Of a DNA stretch of 64,000 nucleotides, positions 8,773 to 17,761 are shown in pieces. This DNA is from Pseudomonadota bacterium. Its GTDB lineage: Bacteria; Myxococcota_A; UBA796; CAJQPC01. Position 1 is the first letter of the stretch. Each line of letters opens with the position of its first letter. The translations under genes and the position numbers were made by a program. The stretch is from the NCBI GenBank assembly GCA_024228935.1, contig JAAESX010000116.1, positions 49,336 through 113,335 on the forward strand, written 5' to 3'. Under the pieces are notes generated by a model. That model searched no databases, was not told where the DNA came from, and saw only the letters and a list, made by a program, of their open reading frames with translations.

Positions 8773-10337
8773 CCCAGCAGGTGCCCGAACATCAGGGCGC
8801 AAACGATGGCCGCCGCCAGGAACCCGGCGAAGTCCGCCGAGAGACCCGCCAGGACCGCGTGCCGCGTCTTCGAGACACCGACGGCTCCGAAGTAGACGGC
8901 GAGCACGTAGAACGTCGTGTCCGTCGAGCCGTTCAGCGTGCTGGCGAGGTACCCGATGTAGCTGTCGGGGCCGTGCACGCTGAGGAGCTCGATCATGATG
9001 CCGTAGGCGCCCGAGCCCGAGAGCGGGCGCACGAGCGCCATCGGCAGGACCTCGGGCGGGACCCCGAGCGGCTCGGTGATGAAGCCCAGGCCGTTCGAGA
9101 GCCACTCCATGCCCCCGGAGCCTCGGAACATGCCCACGGCCACGAGCACGGCCACCAGGTACGGGATGATCATCACGCCGGTGTTGAAGCCTTCCTTGGC
9201 GCCGCGGATGAACGCCTCGTAGACCTTGACCTTCCGGGCGACACCGAAGAGCAGCAGCGACAGGATCAGGACGGGGATGACCCAGTTGCCGATCCGTTCA
9301 CTCTTGTGCCGGAGCTCGAACGCGAGCGAGCTCGTCGTCGTGGCGATGTGCTGCCGGCACGGGCCCGCGGCGCAGACCTCCTCGAGCACGAAGGTCCCGA
9401 TGGCGTCGGGCTCGAACGGCCCCTCGAACGGGCCGGCCTCGAGCTCGCTGTCCTCGGGGACGGAGACCATCGTCATCGGCTCTTCGAAGGTGACCTTCTC
9501 CCACTGGAACAGGGCCAGATCGACGCCCTCGGTCACGGCCGGGCGGTCGTCCTCGCCGACGGCGGCGGCCAGGAGCGGAGGCCCCGCGAGCACGCCGATG
9601 CTCAGGAACAGGAACAGACGCAGCACCCAGACTCCCCAGGTCGTCTCGGTCTCGCGCTCGGTCTTGAGCATCTCGGCGACGACCTCGGGCTCGTCCTCGG
9701 GCTCGTCCGGTGCCGCCTCGTCCAATTCCTCTTCGGTGGGCTCCTCGGGCTCGGGCTCCGGCATCGGGAAGAAGCGCTGGAACAGCTTCGCGGCGCTGAT
9801 GCCGACGATGGTCGCGCAGGCCGTGGCCGCCAGCGTCGACGCCATGATTCCCCAGGGATCCGCTGAGCCGTATGCCGCGCGCACGCTGACCACGCCGCTG
9901 GGCAGCAGGGCCAGGCCCGAGGTGTTGATGGCCAGGAACAGGACCATCGCGTTGGTCGCCACGCCGGGCGTCTTGTTGAGCTTGTTCAGCTCCTGCATCG
10001 CCTTGATGCCGAGCGGCGTCGCGGCGTTCGTCAGGCCGATCATGTTGGCGGCGATGTTCATGATCATCGCGCCCATCGCCGGGTGGTCCGGGGGGACGTC
10101 GGGGAACAGGCGGACCATGATGGGTCGGATGGCGCGGGCGAGGATCTTCAGCAGCCCGCCTTCCTCGGCGACCCGCATCAGGCCGAGGAACAGCGCCATG
10201 TACCCGATGAGCGAGATCGCGAGCGTGACGCTCTTGCTGGCCCCGTCGAAGGCGCCGGCGCTGACCGACTGCATGTCGCCCGTCACCGCGCCGAAGAGGA
10301 ATGCGGCGGCGACGATGAGGACGAAGACGACGTTCAC
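8769..10337 (-). CDS. Fused SpmA-SpmB (Gate/nucleoside-recognition domain) membrane protein
   Basis: The 522-residue polytopic membrane protein joins the two halves encoded separately as spmA and spmB in sporulating Firmicutes. The N-terminal half (residues 1-170) carries the Gate-domain signature MNIAANMIGLTNAATPLGIKAM. The C-terminal half, from about residue 340, has TGVMIIPYLVAVLVAVGMFRG and later ALVRPLSGSGAYGIM. The two are joined by an acidic Glu/Pro linker (PEPEPEEPTEEELDE) and a periplasmic-looking insert. Fused SpmAB proteins occur in many Gram-negative bacteria that do not form endospores, so no sporulation role is implied. Transport of a small solute or nucleoside-like ligand is plausible but unproven. 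Confidence 0.88.
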   Translation of the reverse strand: MNVVFVLIVAAAFLFGAVTGDMQSVSAGAFDGASKSVTLAISLIGYMALFLGLMRVAEEGGLLKILARAIRPIMVRLFPDVPPDHPAMGAMIMNIAANMIGLTNAATPLGIKAMQELNKLNKTPGVATNAMVLFLAINTSGLALLPSGVVSVRAAYGSADPWGIMASTLAATACATIVGISAAKLFQRFFPMPEPEPEEPTEEELDEAAPDEPEDEPEVVAEMLKTERETETTWGVWVLRLFLFLSIGVLAGPPLLAAAVGEDDRPAVTEGVDLALFQWEKVTFEEPMTMVSVPEDSELEAGPFEGPFEPDAIGTFVLEEVCAAGPCRQHIATTTSSLAFELRHKSERIGNWVIPVLILSLLLFGVARKVKVYEAFIRGAKEGFNTGVMIIPYLVAVLVAVGMFRGSGGMEWLSNGLGFITEPLGVPPEVLPMALVRPLSGSGAYGIMIELLSVHGPDSYIGYLASTLNGSTDTTFYVLAVYFGAVGVSKTRHAVLAGLSADFAGFLAAAIVCALMFGHLLG

Positions 10338-10582
10338 GAAGGACCCCGGACCAGACCATCTGGCCTGTTGGCCGTTGACCTGTCAAGGAAGAGACGCCTT
10401 TCGATGCCTTACCGTTCCGTTTCAACCGCCCTGGCTCGCTTGCGTTTGTCCCAGGGCCAGCGCTCAAATGGCGGCCACCCCAATGGACTGGGGCTCATCC
10501 ACGCACCCTGCCGCGAAAGACACCGGGACTCGCGCTCACGCCGAGACGCTCGACGCGACCAGGACGTGTTGGAGACTCCCGG

Positions 10583-11833
10583 ATGCCTCTGCATCGCCCC
10601 AGCGCCTCCCGTTCGACCTGTCGGCATCCCGCCACGGCACCGAGCCCCGCGTCGCTCCGCGCCGTCGCCGCCGCCTGGGCCGACGCCCGCAACGGCTACC
10701 TGCGTTTCGGTCGCGACCGCATCTATCTGATCCACGGCGAGCCCGCCGACAGCGCGCAGCTCCAGGAGCTGGTCTTCGCTCTGTACGAGGACGAGAAGCC
10801 GCGCTTCATCGACGCCGCCGTGCCCGGCAAGCCGGTGCCTCCCGCGCTTCCGAACGAGCTCTGGGCGGCGGCGAAGTGTCTGGCCGATCGCTCCTCGCTT
10901 CGCGGCAAGGGCCGTGGCGTGCTGGCGCCGGGCCCGCTGTTCTCGCGTCTGGCTGCGTTCCCCATGACCTCACAGACCCGCCGTCTGCTGACCCGCGCCG
11001 ACCGCAAGTCCATCCGGCTGGGCGACACCGTCCGGCTCGACCGCGAGCTACGCATGCTCGTCCTGGACGAGGTCTGCACGCTCATCGCGCTCGATGTGAT
11101 TCGCCTCCACGTGCCGGCGCAGCGACCGGCCGAGCAGCCATCCGAGGTCACGCGCCGGCCCGCGACCGTCGCGCGCGTGAAGGTCGACGCCAGCACCGAA
11201 CGCCGTCTGCTGAGAGAGGTTCGACTGCTCGAGAACGCGGACGACTGGACGGTTCTGGGCCTCGGCCCCGCACAGGACCGCGAGCGCGTGGAGCAGGCCT
11301 GCTCGCGCATGGAGAGTCGGTACGCGGCGTTTGCCGACCACCCCCGGCTGAGCTCGAAGGCCCGCGACGCGGCCAGTCGGATCCTGGCGCGAGTCCATGT
11401 CGCCTCGAGGAATGTCCTGGCGGGCAAGGGAAAGAGCCAGGGCCCCTCGGTGGCCCCGGCGCTGGCGTTCCCCGAGGGCAAGGCGCAGGTCGCGCAGGGG
11501 GACTTCACCCAGGCCGCGGCGTGCTTCTCCGTCGCGCGGCAGGCTCAGCCCATGTCCGGCCAGGTCCTGGCCTGGCTGGGCTTCGCCATCTACTTCGACA
11601 GCAGCCGCCCGATCACCACGCGACAGGGCAAGGGCCGCCGGTTCATCGACAAGGCGCTCTCGATGGGCACCGCGCCGGGTGAGGCCAACTACCTGCTGGC
11701 TCGCATCCTGCACGACGAGGGCGGGCTCGTTCGCGCCTGGAACCACGTGGACGCCGCGCTGCGGGCCGAGCCGACGCATGTCGAGGCCAACGAGCTGCAC
11801 ACCTCGGTCCAGCGGGAGATCCGCCGGGTCTGA
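10583..11833 (+). CDS. PATAN/DUF4388-like protein with TPR-like C-terminus (paralogue A)
   Basis: The 416-residue cytoplasmic protein has three parts. The N-terminal 150 residues (AAAWADARNGYLRFGRDRIY, LIHGEPADSAQLQELVFALY) resemble the DUF4388/PATAN domain found in myxobacterial signalling proteins. Residues about 210-285 (DDWTVLGLGPAQDRERVEQA, then RYAAFADHPRLSSKARDAA) look like a J-domain-type helical module. The C-terminal 120 residues form TPR-like helices (KAQVAQGDFTQAAACFSVAR, ANYLLARILHDEGGLVRAW). A paralogue follows immediately. A GGAG ribosome site lies nine bases before the ATG. It is probably a scaffold in a signalling or assembly pathway. The domain names are tentative. Confidence 0.6.
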   Translation: MPLHRPSASRSTCRHPATAPSPASLRAVAAAWADARNGYLRFGRDRIYLIHGEPADSAQLQELVFALYEDEKPRFIDAAVPGKPVPPALPNELWAAAKCLADRSSLRGKGRGVLAPGPLFSRLAAFPMTSQTRRLLTRADRKSIRLGDTVRLDRELRMLVLDEVCTLIALDVIRLHVPAQRPAEQPSEVTRRPATVARVKVDASTERRLLREVRLLENADDWTVLGLGPAQDRERVEQACSRMESRYAAFADHPRLSSKARDAASRILARVHVASRNVLAGKGKSQGPSVAPALAFPEGKAQVAQGDFTQAAACFSVARQAQPMSGQVLAWLGFAIYFDSSRPITTRQGKGRRFIDKALSMGTAPGEANYLLARILHDEGGLVRAWNHVDAALRAEPTHVEANELHTSVQREIRRV

Positions 11834-11897
11834 CGGAGTCTCGGGGGCTGCAAGAGCACGGCAAGCACCCCCCCGAACACCCCAGACGTACTCCAGC

Positions 11898-11917
11898 TGT
11901 CTCCAAGACGGGAGACA
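11898..11917. promoter_or_regulatory. Hairpin between tandem paralogues
   Basis: TGTCTCC (11898-11904) and GGAGACA (11911-11917) make a perfect 7-base stem with a 6-base loop in the 141-base gap between the two PATAN/TPR paralogues. No T-run follows, so it is not a classical terminator. It could trim or pause the transcript between the genes. Confidence 0.3.
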
Positions 11918-11974
11918 TCACGCCTCCGCCCGCGGCAGAAAGCCGCCCACGGTTCGGACGCGAAGGAGCTCGTT

Positions 11975-12922
11975 GTGGTGTGGGCCCTGTCCAGTCCGAT
12001 GCTGCAGCCGACGACCATTCCTCAGCCGGTCGGCCGGCCCTATGCGCTGTCGGTTCGCGCCGTCGCCATGCTGTGGTCCGAGGCCCGAACCGGAACCCTC
12101 ATCGTCGGGTCCGATCGGTTCGTCCTCGTGGACGGCGAGGCCGCTGACCTGACGACCCTCGAAGGCGTCGTCGCGGCCATGTACACGGACCAGCCCATGT
12201 GGTTCGTCGATGAGCCTCATGCCCACGAGGGCCGCCTCCACCGGCTGGCCCCTGCGCTTTGGCGGGCAGCGACGCGCCTCGGCGACCGCAGCCGCCTTGC
12301 CGGCCGCGGTTGCGATCTGGTCCGGGCGGGCGCCGCCTACGACCGCCTCGCCGAGCTCCCCGTCTCGGACGACGCTCGCGACCAGTTCAGCTTCGTGGAC
12401 TCGTCCGACGTCGAGGTCGGCGACACCGGTCACCTCACCCACGGACGATCCATCGTCGTCCTGTCCGAGCTCACCGCGCTGTGCGAGCTGGGGATCCTGC
12501 GGCTCGAGCACGTGCCGGCACAGGAGACCGAGTTCGAGACCGGCGGGACGTCGGCGTTCGGGGCCGGGGTTCGCGCCTGCGAGGCCGGAGATCACGAGCG
12601 CGCGATCGCCTGTCTGCGCGAGGCTGCGGCCGGGGACAACTCGGCCCGCGTCAGCGCCTGGCTCGGGTTCGCCTTCTTCCAGGCCCCGGACCTCCGCCCC
12701 CGCGTCCGTCGGGCGCTCGCCGAAGCCCACCTCGAGCGGGCCAGCGCGTCCGAGCCGGACTGCCCGGACATCGCCTACCTGCGGGCCCGCCTCCTCGTCC
12801 AGGACGAGGAGTTCCTTCGTGCCTGGAGTCTCCTGGATGGACTCCTGCGAACCCACCCCTGGTTTCCTGGCGCCGAGGGCCTGCTGAACGAGGCGCGCCG
12901 CGGCCTCACCATGCCCGCCTGA
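11975..12922 (+). CDS. PATAN/DUF4388-like protein with TPR-like C-terminus (paralogue B)
   Basis: The 315-residue protein is a shorter paralogue of the upstream gene. The N-terminal half aligns segment by segment: LSVRAVAMLWSEARTGTLIV with LRAVAAAWADARNGYLRF, RFVLVDGEAADLTTLEGVVA with RIYLIHGEPADSAQLQELVF, and DRSRLAGRG with DRSSLRGKG. The J-like central module of paralogue A is missing. The C-terminal helices (GVRACEAGDHERAIACLREA, YLRARLLVQDEEFLRAWSLL) are TPR-like. A TTG/GTG region near 11975 gives the start; no strong ribosome site is seen. The pair most likely arose by tandem duplication and loss or gain of the J-like insert. Confidence 0.6.
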   Translation: MVWALSSPMLQPTTIPQPVGRPYALSVRAVAMLWSEARTGTLIVGSDRFVLVDGEAADLTTLEGVVAAMYTDQPMWFVDEPHAHEGRLHRLAPALWRAATRLGDRSRLAGRGCDLVRAGAAYDRLAELPVSDDARDQFSFVDSSDVEVGDTGHLTHGRSIVVLSELTALCELGILRLEHVPAQETEFETGGTSAFGAGVRACEAGDHERAIACLREAAAGDNSARVSAWLGFAFFQAPDLRPRVRRALAEAHLERASASEPDCPDIAYLRARLLVQDEEFLRAWSLLDGLLRTHPWFPGAEGLLNEARRGLTMPA

Positions 12923-13186
12923 TCAGCCGTCGCGGAAGCAGGGGCAGGCGCCCCAGGAGTCTGGCCGCGAGAACGGGCACTCTCCCGGGATGAGTGCCTG
13001 GAACGTGGGGCGCCCGAACTGGATCGCGCCGCGCTCCAAGGCGCCGCCGCCAGCCAGCAGCTTGCAGCCGACGATGGCCTTGTCCTCGCCCCGGTCGACT
13101 CGCCACGGACCGTCCTGGTCCAAGCCGTGCGTACACGGCGGACCGGTCTCATTGCTCCAGCTGGGGTCGTCTTCGGGCGTGCTCAC
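12923..13186 (-). CDS. Small Cys-containing hypothetical protein
   Basis: This is an 87-residue frame starting with GTG and abutting the stop of the convergent gene. It has five cysteines (PPCTHGL, VGCKLL, GECPFS, GACPCF), spaced so that a small metal-bound or disulphide fold is possible. No signal peptide is present. Codon use resembles its neighbours, with G/C at most third positions, which supports real coding. No family was recognised. Confidence 0.45.
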   Translation of the reverse strand: MSTPEDDPSWSNETGPPCTHGLDQDGPWRVDRGEDKAIVGCKLLAGGGALERGAIQFGRPTFQALIPGECPFSRPDSWGACPCFRDG

Positions 13187-13237
13187 CCGTTCATCGTCTG
13201 ATCCGCCTGCACGGGAAGCGATTTCAGGCCGGTTCCG

Positions 13238-14093
13238 TCACCGCTTCAGGCGGCTCCAGTCCACGAAGCCCCGACCCGTCCCATCGGGCTGGCAGGAAGG
13301 GCAGAAGAAGTCGTCGTGGCCGTGCACTCCGGCTGCGCGGATCTTGGTCTGGCAGGTCGGACACGGCTCGCCCTTCCGGTTCCGGACCCGCAGGAAGTCG
13401 CGCACCTTCACGTCGATCGGCTCGGCGCGCTCGCGCGCGATGTCGCGCGCCTCGGTCAGCACGGAGACGATGGCGCCGTGGAGCTTCTCGACCTGCTCGG
13501 TCGTCAGCTTGTTGCAGCGGGTCTTCGGGTGGATGCCAGCCGCCCACAGGACCTCGTCGGCGTAGGCGTTCCCCAGAGCGTCCAGCGCCTTCTTGTCCTT
13601 CAGGAAGACCTTCACCTGGTCACGCCGCTTCTTCGTCAGCTTCGTGAGCGCCGCCACGGTGAACGCCTTGGACAGCACATCGACGCCGATGGGCGAGAAG
13701 CCGGGGATGACCTTGTCCGCCTTGGCGCGCGGCACCAGGTACACCTTCCCCATCTGGACGTCGTCGCGGTACCGGAGCTGGGTCCCGTCGTCCAGGTCCA
13801 GCACGACGGCCGTGTCCTTCGTCAGGCGCTTCTTCGGCTGGCACAGCACGAAGCGGCCCGCCAGCATCGGGGACGACCACCAGGTCGTCGGGGCCCGACA
13901 GCGTGAACACGACGAAGTGCGCACGGCGGGTGACCTCCTGGATGGTCCGGCCCGGCATCAGCTCGTCGAAGCGGCCCTCGACGGCGACGCGCATGACGAC
14001 GGGGTTCCGCACGGTTGCGGCGACCACGTTGCGATCGATACAGGCAGACCGCACCATGGGTACGAAGTACTCGAGGTCGGGACGCTCCGGCAC
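13238..14093 (-). pseudogene. Fpg/Nei family DNA glycosylase, frame-disrupted
   Basis: This is a formamidopyrimidine/endonuclease VIII-type DNA glycosylase for oxidised bases. The N-terminus MPERPDLEYFVPMVRSACI carries the catalytic Pro2-Glu3. The helix-two-turn-helix region lies near KALDALGNAYADEVLWAAGI. A C-terminal zinc finger is complete (CPTCQTKI followed by FFCPSCQ). The first 75 residues and the remainder are in different frames. The switch is at a run of four G on the plus strand (13869-13872). Deleting one base gives DLVVVPMLAGRFVLC and an uninterrupted protein of about 284 residues. The 856-base span is one over a multiple of three. With every catalytic element intact, assembly error is the better explanation. 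Confidence 0.78.
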
Positions 14094-14116
14094 CGAGGCA
14101 TCGTACTGGAGGATCC

Positions 14117-14806
14117 ATGTTCGTCCTGCTCGCCCTGGGTTGTGGAGGCGCCGGCTCTGTCGCGCTCGACATCGAGTCCGCCGAAGACATCGCGCAGCTC
14201 TGCGCCGAGAACGAGCCTGAGGACGTGCTCGTGACCGTCGCGTTCGACGAACAGCCCGGCCCCTGTACGTTCGGCGCCTTCGGGAACCAGGACGAAGAGA
14301 ACGGCGTGTTCACCGCGCGGATCGAGTCCCAGGCCTCGCTGGACCTCCCCGAGGGCGCGGTCATCTGCGACCTGCAGTTCGACTTCGACGGCATCGACGG
14401 CGGCCAGGCCCAGGACATGGAGTACGACGACAACTTCCTCCTCGTCTTCGGCGGGGCCGTGCTGGCGACCAGCTACGCGCCGCTCATCGCTAGCTTCGAC
14501 GAGGTCGACGACCTGCCCATCTACGACTGGGAGGACATCGTCGGCCACGAGATGCAGTTCAGCGACATCGACACGTGGTGCCTGGGCGAGGAAGAAGGCG
14601 ACAGCACCTGTGAGATTCCCCCGCCCGAGACCGACGGCACCCTGTCGTTGGACTTCGGCGGCGACCTGGTCGACTCGCTGGCCTACCAGTCGCTCCAGAG
14701 CGACAACACGGACTTCCTGTTCGTCGCGACCGGCGACAACGACAGCACCGACTGCAGCCACAAGGACTTCGAGTTCATGGTCAACGTGCCGGTGGTCCAG
14801 CAGTAG
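14117..14806 (+). CDS. Acidic exported protein with short lipoprotein-like leader
   Basis: The 229-residue protein begins MFVLLALGCGGAGSVAL, a very short hydrophobic stretch followed by Cys. It is probably a lipoprotein leader of the compact kind seen repeatedly in this window. The mature part is rich in Asp and Glu and should be beta-rich (TFGAFGNQDEENGVFTARIE, VICDLQFDFDGIDGGQAQDM). It has a scatter of Cys that could pair. A GGAGGA ribosome site lies just before the ATG at 14117, which fixes the start against longer in-frame choices. No family was recognised. It is divergent from the Fpg gene. Confidence 0.6.
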   Translation: MFVLLALGCGGAGSVALDIESAEDIAQLCAENEPEDVLVTVAFDEQPGPCTFGAFGNQDEENGVFTARIESQASLDLPEGAVICDLQFDFDGIDGGQAQDMEYDDNFLLVFGGAVLATSYAPLIASFDEVDDLPIYDWEDIVGHEMQFSDIDTWCLGEEEGDSTCEIPPPETDGTLSLDFGGDLVDSLAYQSLQSDNTDFLFVATGDNDSTDCSHKDFEFMVNVPVVQQ

Positions 14807-14809
14807 GGC

Positions 14810-15193
14810 TCAGTCGCCGCAGTTCCGGGCGATGCGGACGATGACCTCGTCCCAGCCGCCGAACCCGGTCGGCTTGGACAGGAACCCGTTCGCGCCGCGA
14901 GCGCGTGCTCTGCGCATGTCCGCGTTCTCGTCCGAGCTCGTCAGGATCATCACGTTCAGGCCGGCCAGCCGCTCGTCGGCGCGGATCTTCTTGAGCACCG
15001 CGAACCCGTCCAGCCGAGGCATGTGCAGGTCGAGCAGCACCAGCGCGGGCAGCGGGTCCTTCGCCAGGATCTCCAGGGCCTCGACGCCGTCCCTGGCCTC
15101 GACGAGGTCCACCTCGACGCCGTGACGCGACAGGACCATCCGGAACAGCGCCCGGTCGTCCTCGTTGTCCTCAACCAGCAGGATTCGCGCCAT
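14810..15193 (-). CDS. CheY/Rcp1-like single-domain response regulator
   Basis: This stand-alone receiver domain has 127 residues. The acidic pocket is LLVEDNEDD at the start. The phospho-acceptor is Asp55 in LVLLDLHMPRLDG. The conserved Thr/Ser region is MILTSSDENADM and the Lys is in GFLSKPTGFGG near residue 107. There is no output domain, so it acts by protein contact or as a phosphate relay. Its start lies inside the end of the PAS histidine kinase (23-base overlap), which makes that kinase its likely phosphodonor. The wording EDNEDDRALF is typical of the Rcp1-like receivers that partner phytochrome-type kinases. Confidence 0.9.
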   Translation of the reverse strand: MARILLVEDNEDDRALFRMVLSRHGVEVDLVEARDGVEALEILAKDPLPALVLLDLHMPRLDGFAVLKKIRADERLAGLNVMILTSSDENADMRRARARGANGFLSKPTGFGGWDEVIVRIARNCGD

Positions 15194-16286
15194 CTTGGCT
15201 CTCTGGGTTCAGTCGGAAGGCGAAGGTTGCACCTCGACCAGGGGCTCCGCTCGCTTCGATGTGGCCACCGTGCCGCCGAACGATGCGCAGGACGATGGCC
15301 AGGCCGATCCCCAGACCGTCGAAGGTGTCGTCACTGTGCAGGCGAGCGAAGGGCTTCCACAGCTGCTCGGCGTACTCGGGATCGAACCCGACGCCGTTGT
15401 CCTTGATGCGCACCAGCCCGTCCTTCAGCGTGACGTTGATTCGCGCGCGGGGCGTCCCACGAGTGAACTTCCAGGCGTTCCGGAGGAGGTTCGTCACCAC
15501 GATGCGGGACAGCTCGGGATCGGCCTCGACGCGGATCGACTCGGGCAGATCCACCCGGACGGTCCGCTCGGGCTCCTGTTCCTCGAGCGCGGCGATGAGC
15601 TCGCGCATCTGGGCCGCCAGGTCGACGCTGCGCCGTGCCATCTCGTGCCGCTGGATGCGGGACAGCCGCAGGAGCGCGTCGATGAGCGCGTTCATGCGCG
15701 TGGCGCCGCCCTGGATGCGGGTCATCAGGTAGCGGCCCTCGTCGTCCAGGCCGTGCTGGGTCTCGGCCAGGTACTGGGAGAACCCGCTCAGGGCGCGAAG
15801 AGGGGCCCGCAGGTCGTGGCTGACCGAGCTCGCGAAGGCCTCGAGCTCGGCGTTCGTGCGCCGCAGCTCCTCGGTGGCCTGCGTCACGCGCGCCTGCATG
15901 TGCTCCTCGGTCGAGCGACTCGCGGTGATGTCCCGGATCAAGCCCGCGACCCACGACCCCTCGAGCGGCACGGCCGTCACCAGGAAGACGCGACCCTGGT
16001 AGTGCAGCTCGGGCAGCTCGATCCGTTCTTGGTTCTGGACGCACGCCAGGTACGCATAGGGGACGGTCGTCTCCGCCAGGTCGGGCAGCACCTCGACCAG
16101 CCGCCTTCCGATCAGCGAGGGCACGTCGACGCCGCTGGGACTCACCTCACGGTTGGCCCACATCACGCGCAAGGACAGCGCGTCCTCGGGGTCGTCGAAC
16201 CGGTACACGATGACGTGCTCGTGGACCTCGTCGAGCAGTCGAAGAGCGGTGTTCGGGGGAAGGGTACCGATCGCTGGCATCGCCAC
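15171..16286 (-). CDS. PAS-domain histidine kinase
   Basis: The 371-residue cytoplasmic sensor kinase has no transmembrane segment. Residues 10-125 form a PAS fold (VIVYRFDDPEDALSLRVMWA, IGRRLVEVLPDLAETTVPYA). A short coiled linker follows. The HisKA box SSVSHDLRAPLRALSGFSQY lies near residue 155. The HATPase domain has the N-box LRNAWKF, then DNGVGFD and GLGIGLAI. It starts with GTG at 16286 or ATG at 16280. The downstream CheY-like gene overlaps its 3' end, so the pair forms a two-component system. The signal is not evident; no cofactor-binding residue of PAS was identified. Confidence 0.88.
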   Translation of the reverse strand: MAMPAIGTLPPNTALRLLDEVHEHVIVYRFDDPEDALSLRVMWANREVSPSGVDVPSLIGRRLVEVLPDLAETTVPYAYLACVQNQERIELPELHYQGRVFLVTAVPLEGSWVAGLIRDITASRSTEEHMQARVTQATEELRRTNAELEAFASSVSHDLRAPLRALSGFSQYLAETQHGLDDEGRYLMTRIQGGATRMNALIDALLRLSRIQRHEMARRSVDLAAQMRELIAALEEQEPERTVRVDLPESIRVEADPELSRIVVTNLLRNAWKFTRGTPRARINVTLKDGLVRIKDNGVGFDPEYAEQLWKPFARLHSDDTFDGLGIGLAIVLRIVRRHGGHIEASGAPGRGATFAFRLNPESQDGANPAG

Positions 16287-16345
16287 TGTGAGTCTACGCC
16301 GGATGGTCCGTTGACAGCGGACTCTCCGATGGGCCAGCGTGCGGC

Positions 16346-17740
16346 ATGGCTCGCGCGCTTCGCCTTCTGATGATCGAGGACAACCCCGACGACGCCTCGC
16401 TGATCGTCATGCAGTTCCGTCGGGGCGACTTCCAGGTCGAGTCGGAGCAGGTCTACACGCAGGCCACGCTCGACCGGGCGCTCGATCAGGACTGGGATCT
16501 GGCCCTGCTCGACTGCCATCTGCCCGGGTTCACACCCGAGCGGGCGCTCGAGACCATGCGCAAGCGCGCCCCGACGCTGCCAATCATCGCGCTCACAGGC
16601 GTGGTCGGGGAGGAGCGTGCGGCTCACCTGATGCGTCTGGGGTGCCGCGACCTGGTGCTCAAGGGCCGGATGGACCGGCTCGTGCCGGCGGCGGAGCGGG
16701 AGCTGTCCCGCACCGAGGAGGTCGACGCGCTGCGGGCCTCGGCGATGGAGGCCAGCGAACACCTGGCTCGTGCGGTCGCGACGGACCTGCAGAACCTGCT
16801 GGCCATGGCCGGAACGAACGTCGAGCTGCTGGGTCGCCGTGCGCTGGATCCCGCCGCTCTGCAGGAGCTCGAGGCGCTGCGCGAGGCCATCAGCCGGGGG
16901 CACGCCCTGACGGCGGATCTGGCCCGGTTCGGACGCGCGCGCGAAGAGGCGTCGGTCTGCTGCGCCCTGGACGAGGTCGCGGGACGCATCGAGCGGCTGC
17001 TGGCCCCGGCGTTCCGACGCTCCGGAGTCCGGCTCGTGGCGCGGGTACCCGAGGCCGCGGTCTGGGCCGCCATCACGCCGACCGAGTGCTTCGGGCTGAT
17101 GCGCAGCCTGTTGCTCGCGGCGATGGACCTGTCCGAGGGGAAGGGCACCGTCAACCTGGTCGTGCGCGAGGACGCCATGGTGCTGGTCACCCATCCGGGC
17201 GAGCCAGCCTCGGGCGGCATGCGCGCGCTCCTGGGCGGCAAGACCGAGTCCAAGGGCATCGACCTGACCGAGACCCGCCGCACGCTGAAGGCGCGGGGTG
17301 GCCGCATCGGCATCGGCGCCAAGGACGGCAACACGGTCCTCCAGATCCAGCTGAAGCCCGCTGCCGCCAAGGGCATGGGGCCGGCGGTGTTGCTCGTCCA
17401 GGCCGAGAAGGGGCTGCGCCGCGTCGTGGGTCGCTTCCTGATCCAGGAGGGCTACGAGCTGCTCGAGGCCTCGACCCTGGCCGAGGCGCGAGAGACCTCG
17501 CCGCTCCCGGACATCCTCATCGTGGACGCCGATCTGCGCGGCGAGGACGGGGTGCAGCTGGCGCTCGAGCTCGGAAACCGGCTGCCGGGACTTCGGGTCT
17601 GCCTGCTGGCGTCCCGGCCCGCCGAGCTGCGCGGGCGCATCGACGGACGCGGTTGGGCCGTCCTCGAGAAGCCCATCTCGCCCGAGCAGCTGACGCGCAT
17701 CCTGCGGGTCCTGCGCGAGGGCGAACTGCGCGTCGGCTGA
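16346..17740 (+). CDS. REC-pseudokinase-REC protein
   Basis: The 464-residue protein has three parts. The first receiver (residues 5-125) has an intact pocket: EDNPDD, Asp56 in ALLDCHLPG, and Lys in DLVLKGR. The middle part resembles a histidine kinase but is degenerate. The H-box equivalent reads AVATDLQNLLAMAG, with Thr where the phospho-His should be. The ATPase region lacks clear N-, G1- and G2-boxes. The second receiver (about residues 350-460) has Asp in ILIVDADLRG and Lys in VLEKPISPEQ. It probably works as a phosphorylation-controlled scaffold rather than a kinase. It is divergent from the PAS kinase and may belong to the same circuit. Confidence 0.75.
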   Translation: MARALRLLMIEDNPDDASLIVMQFRRGDFQVESEQVYTQATLDRALDQDWDLALLDCHLPGFTPERALETMRKRAPTLPIIALTGVVGEERAAHLMRLGCRDLVLKGRMDRLVPAAERELSRTEEVDALRASAMEASEHLARAVATDLQNLLAMAGTNVELLGRRALDPAALQELEALREAISRGHALTADLARFGRAREEASVCCALDEVAGRIERLLAPAFRRSGVRLVARVPEAAVWAAITPTECFGLMRSLLLAAMDLSEGKGTVNLVVREDAMVLVTHPGEPASGGMRALLGGKTESKGIDLTETRRTLKARGGRIGIGAKDGNTVLQIQLKPAAAKGMGPAVLLVQAEKGLRRVVGRFLIQEGYELLEASTLAEARETSPLPDILIVDADLRGEDGVQLALELGNRLPGLRVCLLASRPAELRGRIDGRGWAVLEKPISPEQLTRILRVLREGELRVG

Positions 17741-17761
17741 GGACGGTTAGACAGGCGCCCA

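Noticed and set aside
8769..10337. Evidence for endospore formation from SpmAB
   Set aside because: Fused SpmAB proteins are common in Gram-negative non-sporeformers, and no other sporulation gene is present.
9226..11682. An 818-codon plus-strand open frame
   Set aside because: It runs across the SpmAB gene (antisense) and into another frame of the PATAN/TPR gene. Composition is Arg/Ser/Ala-rich, with no motif.
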